Source: Chrysomallon squamiferum (taxonomy: Eukaryota > Mollusca > Gastropoda > Neomphalida > Peltospiridae). From it: a stretch of 64,000 bases of DNA. Of this stretch, positions 34,861 through 45,548 are shown piece after piece; position 1 is the stretch's first letter, and each line of letters begins with the position of its first letter. The translations under genes and the position numbers were made by a program. The DNA lies in contig CM022670.1 in NCBI GenBank assembly GCA_012295275.1, forward strand, positions 31,497,438-31,561,437, given 5' to 3'. A model generated the notes under the pieces. The model did no database searches, was not told the origin of the DNA, and worked only from the letters and a program-made list of their open reading frames with translations.

Positions 34861-34882
34861 AAATAAGATGAATTCTGATTGG
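34801..34882 (-). promoter_or_regulatory. Two CCAAT boxes upstream of ACSS2
   Basis: On the ACSS2 strand CCAAT occurs at 34802-34806 (AGCCAATC) and 34878-34882 (GACCAATCAG), 50 and 126 bases before the start codon. They flank a long homopolymer (T32 on plus, 34823-34854). Both carry the NF-Y flanks (CCAATC/CCAATCAG). From general knowledge, mammalian acetyl-CoA synthetase promoters combine NF-Y and SREBP sites; no clear SREBP site is seen here (only ATCACCTAAT near 34890 on plus). Confidence 0.45.
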
Positions 34883-35241
34883 TCAAAAATATCACCTAAT
34901 CAATCGCCTTATTAACCTACATTTAATGTGTATACTAGCCCTTAAGCAACCAAAAAAGTATACCAAAAATGGCGAACAGTTCCAGTGTGGATTTTTTTTT
35001 ATTAGTATGAAGGCTGCCATGTCCGAAGTTACTTAACAGACATTTCAATTTTGTACCTCTATACCCTTTTGGCGACCATCTTTAAAGATGGTCATTCGAC
35101 TTCTTCCAAAATAGTGGATATAATCATATATGTCAAATGTCTATAACTCTCAACCATTTTTAAAAGGAACATGCAATCTGTATTAGTTTGTTCTATTTAA
35201 CATTTTGCACATGCTGATATATAATTATTCATATTTATATG

Positions 35242-35242
<1 letters not shown>

Positions 35243-35278
<36 letters not shown>
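35243..35278. repeat. (CA)18 microsatellite
   Basis: Pure CA dinucleotides in the ACSS2-DNAJC14 intergenic region. Confidence 0.95.
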
Positions 35279-35282
<4 letters not shown>

Positions 35283-35482
35283 CCAATATAAAATTATTTC
35301 TACATCACTGGAAAAAGAAGGGAAAAAATTCAGTAAAAAGATACTGCGTTTATGATGGTACTTGATAAATAACGGAGTAATGGCAGTTTTATGTTCAGAA
35401 CATTCTTTTTATTTTGGCCTATAAACGTATAAGTCTTTCGTATATTAAGTCGTCACATTCAGCGGTTGTTGTTTTTGTTACT

Positions 35483-35486
<4 letters not shown>

Positions 35487-35548
<62 letters not shown>
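35487..35548. repeat. (TC)31 polypyrimidine tract
   Basis: 62 bases of perfect TC repeat, a mirror-symmetric polypyrimidine/polypurine tract able in principle to form triplex (H-DNA). The two reading frames through it (35419-35703 minus and 35466-35660 plus) are products of the repeat. An A-rich run follows at about 35813-35848. Confidence 0.95.
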
Positions 35549-35554
<6 letters not shown>

Positions 35555-35978
35555 CTTGTCACTTTCCAAGACTGATTTAACTGACACTTTGAAAAGTCCT
35601 TTGTTTTACCACCTTGATATATTATACTATTTAAAATTGTGTTTGGTCTTCTGCATCTGAAAAAAGATCGTACAGGTGTTATTGTGTAGATCCAAATGTT
35701 CATGGAAATTCAAGATGAGTACTTTGATTACAAACCAGTATATACAGCCATGGGTGGAAATTCTATGGCTTGTACTACAGTTTTTCCATCAGACAAAATA
35801 CTTCACATAATCAAAAAAAAAAAAAAGAAAAAAAAGAAAAAAAAAAGAAGAAAAATCAGAGATTCAGTTGCATTCAATTTATTATTTTTACCGACTCACT
35901 TTGTTAATAAAATGTTAAAAATTAAAACAAGAGACTCTTATTTATAATTTTCCTCAGAAGTTACATTTTGTATTAGAC

Positions 35979-36045
35979 CAGGGATCACCAACGCGGTAAT
36001 TGCGGGCACCAGGTCGCCCCCAAGAGCAGTATGAGTCGACCGTAG
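35979..36045 (+). mobile_element. hAT-like transposon end (fragment)
   Basis: CAGGGATCACCAACGCGG then GGGCACCAGGTCGCCCCC and a later GTAGGCC. The CAG start and wording resemble the ends of non-autonomous hAT elements as I remember them. No matching opposite end was found, so this is a fragment. Local GC content is far above the surroundings. Confidence 0.4.
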
Positions 36046-36234
36046 GCCTTTTCCTAAAATATTTAAACACTTACTGAGATAACAGAATTAAAGGTTGAAT
36101 ATTGATATTATCTGTATCCAACCTTGTTAGGTCACTGGAGATAATTATTGTGAGAAATCATTAACATGATCAGTGTCTTCACATAATTGCTTTAATTTGC
36201 GAGCCAAAATCCGAGTAACATTCTATCGTCAGAT

Positions 36235-36855
36235 ATGCTGCCTCTAGTTGGCGCAACGAACAACACAACCTCCGCCCAGCATCCCGTGTTTTACTCGTTT
36301 GCTCCATCTGATTACTTCACCGTGGAAGCATCTCTGTTATGTTGTGCTCGCGTTTTGTGCATTATTTTGCCAAATTTCTTTTTTCTGGCCATGGATTGTA
36401 AGAAAGTGAGTGCAAAGAACAGTGCTGAGGACATGATGTCCATTGAATTAAAGCTTGAATTCATAGAAAAACATGAGCGTGGTGTGCATGTAGTTCACTT
36501 GGCTAGGCAGTACGAGCATAGTACTTCTGCGATATGTACCATACTGAAGCAGAAGGAGTCGATAAAGGCTGTAACTCCAGCCAAAGGCATTAAAATAATT
36601 TGTCTGATCTCCAAGAATAATACACTTTAAAAAACCAATTTATTTCTTTACATTCTCTTTTATTTTGTGTTTATACAACATTTGTGATTTATGAATACAT
36701 TTTTCTTATTTAAAAACACGTACAATTTTTTTTTTTTTTTAAATGGGGTGGTTTTGGAGGACTGGAACGGATTAACAGTATTTCAGTTAATTTCATTTGG
36801 GAAAATATGAGCAATTTGAGTTACTAATTAAACTTGTAAGTCGAGGTACCATGAG
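36235..36855 (+). pseudogene. Truncated Tigger/pogo-type transposon
   Basis: An open frame to 36630 contains, from the ATG at 36391, a CENP-B/pogo-type N-terminal helix-turn-helix: SIELKLEFIEKHERG, then HLARQYEHSTSAICTILKQK. It stops after about 80 residues, before any DDE catalytic domain. Downstream, 36765-36855 reads on the minus strand CATGGTACCTCGACTTACAA then GTTTAATTAG, like Tigger/pogo terminal repeats (GGTACCTCGACTTAC). The element therefore appears internally deleted, keeping part of the transposase N-terminus and the 3' end. The left terminus was not located. Not expected to be active. Confidence 0.65.
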
Positions 36856-37298
36856 GTATTTACATATGGAAATTTGTACATCTATTCACCAGTTCAGATG
36901 TCTGGCTCAGGGACTATAAAGTGTATTTATTTACCAAAACCAACTTATTTTTATTTATTAATATTTACTTTTTATCTGCTGTTTTAATGTGAACCCTTGT
37001 TTTATTCTTATTTATACAAAACTGACGAATTGAAACAGCATACCAGAAATACTCATTTACACATGACAATGATTGTATTATAAACGAAGAATAACCGTTT
37101 TAATCCAACGATACTATTACTATGCGGGGACAAAGGCTACTAATTTCTGGCAAGACATTTAGAGAGGTTTATTGAAAGAGCTTTAACTGAAAACAGAAAT
37201 TAAATATTTCACACCTTTCTCATTAGTGTGAATACAATAATAAATAATAAAATATACTTCTTAGGCCGAATATCTGTCAACAAAATCGCTGAATCATT

Positions 37299-37422
37299 TG
37301 TTTTACTGCACTTTCTCCAGTTCAGATTATTTAGTGATTTTGTTGGAAGAATTTCTCCAATTCCACTTGTACAACTGCTGACACTGCTGGTTCTGACTTT
37401 CCTGCTCTGGTAAGACAAATTT
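37299..37422 (-). pseudogene. Inverted, broken copy of part of the DNAJC14 large exon
   Basis: On the minus strand this reads SYQSRKVRTSSVSSCTSGIG then EILPTKSLNNLN. It matches DNAJC14 residues encoded at 39774-39899 (SYQSRKGSTSSVSSGTIGIE). By hand alignment about 90% of bases match; a 2-base deletion after CTGAAC shifts the frame and there is no start, splice site or further homology, so it is non-functional. It lies about 1.35 kb before the DNAJC14 start, in opposite orientation to its source. Confidence 0.88.
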
Positions 37423-37793
37423 ACATTAAATAAAAACTGTTTCTAAACCCCACAGCAGGTCGTCAGTATTAGAATTAATCTTATTTTATTATTATCTTAT
37501 TTTTTCGTGACACATTTGCCATGATTTTAACATTCGTTACATTGTTACTGTCAGTTTCCACAATGATGATTATTATCAGCTCATTGCGTATCATGGTAGC
37601 TATAGAAACTGCTGAATATGAATAGAAACACAAGTCCTTTATTATATTTGTTAAAGAAAAGGAAAACTAATTAAGAACAAAAATTTAAAATAAAGATATG
37701 CATTTTATTTAGATGTTTTATGTCAGGGTTACAAATAATTGAAACCACAAAGCTTTCACGGTAAAGTATCGTCTGCTTGTACTAAGCCGCATA

Positions 37794-37843
37794 ACATCTC
37801 GCAGGAAGGAAGGCGAAGATACCGTCACGTGGGATTCGCGAGA
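37794..37843 (+). promoter_or_regulatory. Likely DNAJC14 core promoter motifs
   Basis: A short CpG-rich patch in AT-rich DNA holds GGAAGGAAGG (ETS-like), GTCACGTG (37824-37831, E-box of the USF/TFEB-CLEAR type) and TTCGCGAGA (37835-37843, close to the TCTCGCGAGA motif of TATA-less promoters). It is 0.9 kb upstream of the coding exon. A strong donor CAG|GTAAGA at 38362/38363 could end a 5' UTR exon. Transcript data would be needed to place the start site. Confidence 0.4.
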
Positions 37844-38768
37844 TTTTACAGAGTTGACAACTGCCATGCTGATGTAGTGTGGTTTCAAGATTTTTATGTC
37901 TCTCGTGGTGGGACATAATTTGTTACTTTTAAAAGTACATGCATTAATAGCTCGCAGTTGTATTTATTGCTTCACTGATAGCATTTTACGACGAAATAAG
38001 TAATCTGAAGGTTGTTTATAAGTGGCGACGTGCATAGGCCTATCCCTGCTGGCGTTTCAGCCTGGAATTGGTGGTCCTAGTTTCATTATGCAAACATAGA
38101 AACTAGACATATTAATAATTTATTACCCCGAGATACGAAAATGTACTTATTCGTTTTTATTTAAAGTATTGTTACATTATAATGTTATTTGAAAGTCATC
38201 ATAATCGTCAGATTTTAAGATAGGATCAACACCTTTTTTTTTAAAGTGGGTAACAATGTTTTATATATATATAATATAATATAATAAATCATTCAAAATC
38301 TTAATAATCTTGATTATGTCATTTAATAATTCATAGTTGAAAATATCAGCATGCATAATCAGGTAAGAAAAACAATTATAACAAAAATTCAGAGATAGTA
38401 CAACTTTTTATTATTTAACTTTATTAAGTCTATAATTATACTAATATTTTATTTGAATAATTTGGTGCAAGTCTGATGTGACCAGTGACTTAGTATGGCA
38501 CATTATATCATATATCCCACATGGTCAGGTATAATTTTTATCAGAAAAGGCATACTTTTGCTATTTTCAGAGATTTTAATAGTAAAAAAAATAAGAATCT
38601 AAGACAGATGTATGCTTTATAGAAATTGATAAATATATATATATATATATATATTTATTTATTTTAAGAATATTGAATACATTTTTTTTATTATTTTATT
38701 TATTTATTTTTCATAAAGGTCAGTCTGATCATTATTTTTAAGATGTGGATAAACACATTAAGCAAGTG

Positions 38769-41700
38769 ATGGCAGAAGGAGGGCAGAATGATCCATCCAG
38801 ACTGCAAGGATTCCAGCTTCATTCTAATGGTCTTGGTAATAGCCAAAGACCTAATGAATCAATGCCATTCAACAACTGGACTCAATTTAGTGGTGTGAAT
38901 CCACCAGTTTCTCCGTCAGGGTTGTATTCATGGGACCAAGTCAATCTTTCACATGGTCTTTTGTCTGAACCATCCTTTATGAGACAGGTCCCAGTAGTTA
39001 CAAATGATTATGTCACCAAATCTGAACCTGGACCACAATACTACTCCAAGTATTCCAGTTTTGTCCAGCAAGATCCACAACCCTTTGAGGATTTGTCTTC
39101 ACCGATTCAGCAAGGTCATTCTGTGCCATGTCAGCATAATTTCTTGGATAATGCATTGCATACAACACTTCCTAGGTCCATCCCACAGCAGTGTTTTTCA
39201 GCACCACAAAAGGAAAACTTTTCATCAGTGAACCAACCTCAGTTTTGTGAATCACCCCAACCACAAGAATTACTTCTTGATTCATCACGACAGTTCTCTG
39301 AAGATTTTGTTTACAATATGGCTCACAGGGAAGGCTATGACATGTATGCTGAAGCTATGAACCAATTAAATTCTTGTGGCAATCATGGGGTTTACAAACC
39401 ATTTGGAACCACTGACGTTCTAGGTCAGAGCAGACAGAAAGAATTCATTGAAGAAACTGCTGACAGTACAAATACTAAGCCTACATACTCTGATGTAGCA
39501 AAAACTTTGAAGTCAAAGCCTATGCAAAAGCCAAAGGAAAAAGAGGAATTGGATGGCTTGAAAAAGAAAGTTGATAATATTCCTAAAAACTTTAAACCTG
39601 CTGTTAAAAAATCACACCCAAGAACATGTACTGGACGTACAAGGAGTTTGTCAAGTGATGGAAATATTGGTTCTGTGGTCTTGCCAGATTCTAAGTATGG
39701 TCTTGATCAGTTTGAAGAAAATGATAAAAGTGGAGGAAAAGGAGAAAAGTTTGGTATATCTAGCAGTTCAGAAAATTTATCTTACCAAAGCAGGAAAGGC
39801 AGTACCAGCAGTGTCAGCAGTGGTACAATTGGAATTGAAGAAATTCTTTTAACAAAATCACTAAATAATCTGAACAGTGGAGACAGTGCAGTAAAACAAG
39901 CTACTGAAAATTCCAGGAAATCTGAACATTTAGGACTTTCAACAGACAGAAACACAAAAGAAGAAGTCAGCCCAGCATCACAGAAACCAAAAAATAATAA
40001 TTCTTTCTTTGATCCTAAAAGAATATTTCAGAAGAGAGATAACAATTACAGGAAATCTGAACATGTTGGACTGTCAGTAGACAAACACATTAAAGAAGAA
40101 GTTAGTCCAGCATCACAGAAACAAAAATATAATAATCCTTTCTTTGATCCTAAAAGAATATTTCAGAAGAAAGATGACAAACCGAAAGGTGATCACAAAA
40201 ATGTTTCACATTCTAGATTGTCAGACACTGTATTAAATAATGGAAAGCCTGCTAACCTGAATAAGTCTTCGTCTGTGGCCTCAAAAAAGACTGATTATAT
40301 CAACAATGACCTCAGAGATTCAAGAAAGAAGACTAATCACAGTGTTGCAATGACACGAGATTCCCAAAGTAAGAAGGCTGGTCCATCAGACTTGATTGAA
40401 AATGGTGGAGCTGATTCTGTACAAGATACAAGTGGGAAGAAGAAGAAAGAAACATCTAACACACAAGCAGGGCTTGCTGCAAAGAATGTTCCTTTGACAG
40501 GACACATAGATTGGAAGTTGATAGGTACTAGTTGTGTTTTATTCCTAGATGATTATTTTCAATTTTATTTTATTATTATTTAAAGACTTTCATTCTTGAA
40601 TATAATTTTAAATTATTGATTTTTAAATTCACAGGTTGCAGACTAATCATCTTGAAATATCAGGAACATAGTTTTGATGATAGTTTCTGACAAAGGGATT
40701 TTAGCATTAACTTGAATAAAGATAGCTTGAAGACATTAATGAAACTATCTTATTCATTGTTTGAAAAACAAAGCATTCATAATTAAATTTTCCATAAAGT
40801 TAAAAAATTAACATTATACAATTAAAATAATGTTAAAAGAAATACATTTGTATATTTCATGCTAAAACTTATTGATATTGATCTTTAAAAACCCAAAACC
40901 CATACAGAAAATAATTATATAGCTAACGTAACATTGTTATATTACAGTACACAAAATATTTTTTTATAATAAGATAATATTTTACCAAATTATTCTTTCT
41001 TTTTTTTTCTTTAGTTTTTTTTGGTTAATATAAAATAAAAATAAAAATGAATGTACACTTCCTAATTTATCATTGCTACAGCTGAGATAACAAGATGTAA
41101 AAGAAATGAAAATAGAAATGTTTTATAAATTTCATTTTTCTTTAGATGATTGGTTGTCAGCTGTTGTTGAAAAAATTAAGGGTCCATTTTGCAATTTTTT
41201 GTCATTTGGACTGACACTGCTTATCTATCTTGTTGGAATTCTTATGTTTCTGTAAGTACTGGTATGGAAACAAAAAGTTTAATCATAATTCCTTTCTTAT
41301 TTTTGCTTTGGTTTATTTCTTCTTCACATTTGTAAACTAAAAAATAATTTCTTAAAAAATTTCAAGCATGCATTTTCATAATCAATTCACCCATAAACAC
41401 TAATATTAAAAATATTTAACATACAGTGGTGAGTGATTTTTTTTTTTCTTAAATTATTCTTACTTGTCCAAACTTGATTAATTAAACTAATGCATTATAT
41501 ATGTTTCAGTTTAGTTCGATAAGATCCATTTTTGAGCAGAACAGATCAATTAAGTAACAATATACCTTTATGTTTTAATTCAGTTTGATAATAAAAATTT
41601 ATGGCAGACATCTCAGTAAGATAATATAGGGTGCTTAAGGTTAATTTTACTAATCAATATTAATATTATGACCAATTAATCCAAGAGATACGATTTTCAG

Positions 41701-42866
41701 ACCAGAAATATTGAAATTCATGGGCATTGTTAGTGAAAATGGTCATAATCAATAAGTAAAATTTTGTATGAATATACTGTATGAAAGGGTTGTCTTACCA
41801 TGCATTTTTTTATTTCATTTTTTTTTTTTTTTTTTTTTTTTTGTAGAGTCACTGGATGTGTTCACTGTATCTATGTTTTATGTGGAAGACTATGGAATTG
41901 CATTAGAACCAGCATTTTCAAACTGCCGCCAAAAGCCACATGGAATACAGAAAGTGGTAGAAAAAGACTTGGTCTGGAAGAGAATATTATGTTGCCTAAC
42001 ACAGGTATGGTGGCAGTTTGATATACATTCATTTTATTTGTCCTGTAAATGCTGCTTTTATTCATGTTCAAAACAAATTAACTATAATCATTTTGTAACT
42101 AAATATTTGAAAAGGATAGATAAAGATACCAAAAGGCTAAAGTCATCACAGTTAATATTTCAGATATTTTGGTTTATTCAAGAAACAAAAGAACCAAATA
42201 AATTATTGGTGGAAATAATCCAGTGTAAACTAAAAGGAAAATTAAATGAAATTGAAGATACTAAACATATATACATGTCTATTTTTTCAAACTTTGATTA
42301 TAGGTGAAGAAGCTATGCGTCGTCTTCTTGCATGTAAAGGAAAAGATTCTTACAGGTAAGAGAAATTTGTTTGATTCTTTAAAATTAAAACTTGTGCAGT
42401 TGTGTTTCAATTTAAACCTTGAGTCATAAATAAAAAAATATTAAAGTTTATATTATATGTTGCATGTAAATTTAACCCTTAGTCCAGGTAATTAAAAATT
42501 AATATTCAATGGATTTTTATTAAATGAATCGGAATGAAAATCCAACTGTTTGTTAGAAAATGCTTTTGATAATTCTTTCAGTGGCCTCATTCTGTTTTGA
42601 TGAGATAATATCAAGTGTGGTTGTGGGGGTTTTGTTGTTATTTTGTTGCAAAATAAATATTTGATTAATGCATTATCAGAAGTACCTTTCCACCTTTACA
42701 GTATTTTGGGTTTGAGAGCAGATGCTAGTGATGAGGATATAAAAAGGTATTACCGTAAACAAGCAGTATTGGTGCATCCTGATAAGGTTAGATATTTTTC
42801 TGAAATCTAATTTTCGATTACTTTTATATGTATTATTTTACTGAAAGGGGATGCATACATATTTGA

Positions 42867-42914
<48 letters not shown>

Positions 42915-45548
42915 CTGTATGTAGAGAGACAGATTGATAGAGATACAGGTTCATGTGAAATAAGTGAAAAGTTTGTGGCCTTCAGATACCTGTTTCTTTG
43001 TGTATCTCATGCATGCATGCATTCATTATAATTTGTTCTAGATTTTAATGTATATTTGTTAAACTTTGATTTGCCAGTGATTTCTTGGTAGTTGTGATCT
43101 GACTGATCTATTTTTTTATGTATATATATATATATATGTCAAGAAGTAAGATTAATAATAAACAAACCATTATTTAATATTATAGTCACTTAATTTTAAA
43201 ATATCTGTCTTACAGAAAACTGGCATAGTTATAAAACTAAATGTCACATTTACTTGAAATAGGAAGTTATCTAAAAAATATAAATTATTGGGTGGATACA
43301 AAAGAATTAAAACTAAACTGTGTTTCTTGGATACTTATTTTGTTATCCATTTTTGTGTAATTTTAATTTCAGAACCAAGAACCCGGTGCCGAAGAAAGCT
43401 TTAAAATTTTGGGTCATGCATTTGAAATGATAGGAGAACCTGTAAGTATTGGCACATAGTAAAATTGGATGTGCAAATTATAAAAATTATTATAGTCTTG
43501 ACTAATATGTTTAGAATTTGTTTAGAAACAGTTTATTAGTTTTTTAATTTCTTATTTTTAATATTTATTCATAAATTTTAAAAAAAATTAAACAAATACT
43601 GTTTTAGTGCCTTTCTTTTATTTAATTTACAGGCTAAGAGGAAAATGTATGATCTCCAGATGCAAGAATCAAGTGAGGCTGAAGCTGCTATGGTATGTTT
43701 TGAGGAACTGTTGAGAATGCTGTGTAAATTTTAAATTAAAAATGTTAAATTTTTTAATTTATTTTATTACTTACAACTTGTTTGTGTGTGAATATTTATA
43801 ACATCTAATTTAAATAGTCTTCATGATTTTTAGTTTAATTTTTCTAGAATATAATTTAAAGTCATTTAAAAAATTATATGTTTATATTTTTAAAACAAGC
43901 ATTATTTCTGAAATCATTTTATTTGTTTTCATCATTTAATTTACTAGTAATATTCAAACATTACAATTTATTGTTTTCAGAGAAAATTTTCAGATCTGTT
44001 ATCTACATTGGAAAAAAAAATTTCAGAGGTAAGCAATTTTTTAACTATAATATTTAGTACTTAGTGACACATGATTTAAGCAAGTTTAGGACAATAATTA
44101 CTTAATATATTATTTAATCCATATAATTTTTTCAAAATTCATGATATATGAAGTTATTTAATTGGAAGTTTATTGTAATTTTGGTGCAGAGGAAATTTAC
44201 CCCAAAGCTTCTCTGCATTCCATCAAATTTTCATAGTTAGATTTGATATATCTGTGCATGCATATCTGTTAAATCCATTTTTACAAATAAATATGCAAAT
44301 TTTTTTCAAACTGTTTGCAGGCAAGAAACATGATGCGATGTGATAATTGTGGAGGAAAACACAAGAGAATACCAATTGACCGTCCTCGCTACAGTTGTCG
44401 ATTCTGTAGTAAATGTAAGATCAGCCATTCAGCTAAAGAGGTGAGGCATCTAGTGTGAAAGGTTTGCCATGTCTCCCATGAAATACTTATTTTTGTTTTC
44501 ATTATCATTGTTATATAACAGTTTTTAACTATTCTTCAAATAATGGATTACTGCCCATCATTTCATACTCAGGAGAATTGTACACTTTGTCTTTTCTTTT
44601 TTTCTCTCTTTTTAGGCAGTGTTTGTACCATATTTGTTTAAACAAACTAACAATATAAAAGTGTCATATTTCATTCACACGCGTGAGAATAACATCTATT
44701 ACTTAGACATAAATGTGAATTTGGAACATAAAAAAAATCTTAATTTAATTTTCCTATAATAAAATGTGTTGTTATTGATTTGTTTTTAGGGTGATATTTG
44801 GGCAGAGACTTCAATGCTGGGATTTCGATGGCACTACTATGCTTGCATGGAACAGAATATTTACTGTATAACTGAATGGGTTGCTTGCCATGTAAGTAAT
44901 TTAAACAGTACTAAGAACTGAACTTTGAAATTGGATTGGAAAGCTATTTTTATCAGTGTTATATATTTTTAATATTTATCTATTTTCAGAAAGACTTTTT
45001 TAAATCCATGCAACCCAATGCTCATCACGTATTTTATAGACTAGCAACAGAAGGGAACCGAACTAACCGTAGGACAGGGTAAGACTATTTGAATACAGAT
45101 TTCAATAATAATGTAATACATAAACAATAATATATTATTTGTTTTTGTTTGTTTTACTTAATATTTTTTAAATAATCATTAAAGACCTAGGGAGATTATT
45201 TTTATATAGGTTATTTTTATGCCTGAACATTTTTTTCTTTTTTTTTTTTTCAACAGTTGGAAAATTTCCAAATTCACAAATTCTTTTGAATTTTAATTTG
45301 ATATTTACATACATTCAGTCATTTAAATTTAATTTCATTTGTTTTTCTTTTCTTTTTTAAACTAAAGTGAACATGATATAGAAGATTTTCTAAACCACTT
45401 GTTTCACAAAGCATCACAACAACCAGATGGATCAACTCCTTGGCAACAACAACAACAAACACAGTCTCAAAATTCTCAGTCACCTTGGACATCTCGTCCT
45501 TCTGCACCTGGTAGTAAAAAGGGAAGGAGGAGGAAAAAACGTTCTTAA
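38769..45548 (+). CDS. DNAJC14: DNAJC14-like ER-membrane J-domain protein
   Basis: Type III Hsp40 co-chaperone of the ER membrane (DRIP78 in mammals, linked to receptor export). Exons: 38769-40524, 41146-41251, 41847-42004, 42304-42355, 42702-42786, 43373-43441, 43633-43692, 43981-44028, 44321-44440, 44790-44891, 44990-45078, 45368-45548. All in phase, 941 aa against 702 in human. Residues 1-585 are hydrophilic, Ser/Lys-rich and not recognisable outside the family; 603-632 form a hydrophobic membrane segment; the J domain starts near 691 with HPD at 716-718; then a Cys cluster (785, 788, 804, 807, 810), the conserved GDIWAETSMLGF and ITEWVACH, and a basic C-terminus KKGRRRKKR. The large exon appears to begin at 38743 (TTTTTAAG acceptor); 38769 is the first in-frame ATG with good context (GTGATGG). 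The upstream GTG (38745) is not a plausible start. Excess length lies in the N-terminal region, part of which is tandemly duplicated. Confidence 0.95.
39915..40184 (+). repeat. DNAJC14: Tandem duplication of 135 bp (45 residues) in DNAJC14 coding sequence
   Basis: Units 39915-40049 and 40050-40184 encode residues 383-427 and 428-472. Both begin RKSEH(L/V)GLS and share EEVSPASQK and FFDPKRIFQK. The period is a whole number of codons, so the frame is kept. Differences are mostly conservative, suggesting the duplicate has been kept as protein. Confidence 0.95.
42871..42913 (+). repeat. (GT)n microsatellite in DNAJC14 intron
   Basis: About 21 GT units, 85 bases downstream of the J-domain exon 42702-42786, ending in GTGTGCCTGTATG. 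A T24 run (41819-41842) forms the pyrimidine tract of the exon starting at 41847. Confidence 0.9.

Noticed and set aside
35419-35703. Glu/Arg-repeat protein on the minus strand
   Set aside because: Wholly produced by the (TC)31 microsatellite.
38745-38768. Start of DNAJC14 at GTG 38745
   Set aside because: GTG is not a normal start in animals and an in-frame TAA lies just upstream at 38739; the ATG at 38769 has a good context. An upstream coding exon spliced at 38743 cannot be excluded.
41768-42307. 179-codon plus-strand frame
   Set aside because: It reads DNAJC14 exon 41847-42004 in the wrong frame, starts in poly-T and continues through the intron; the correct frame joins neighbouring exons in phase.
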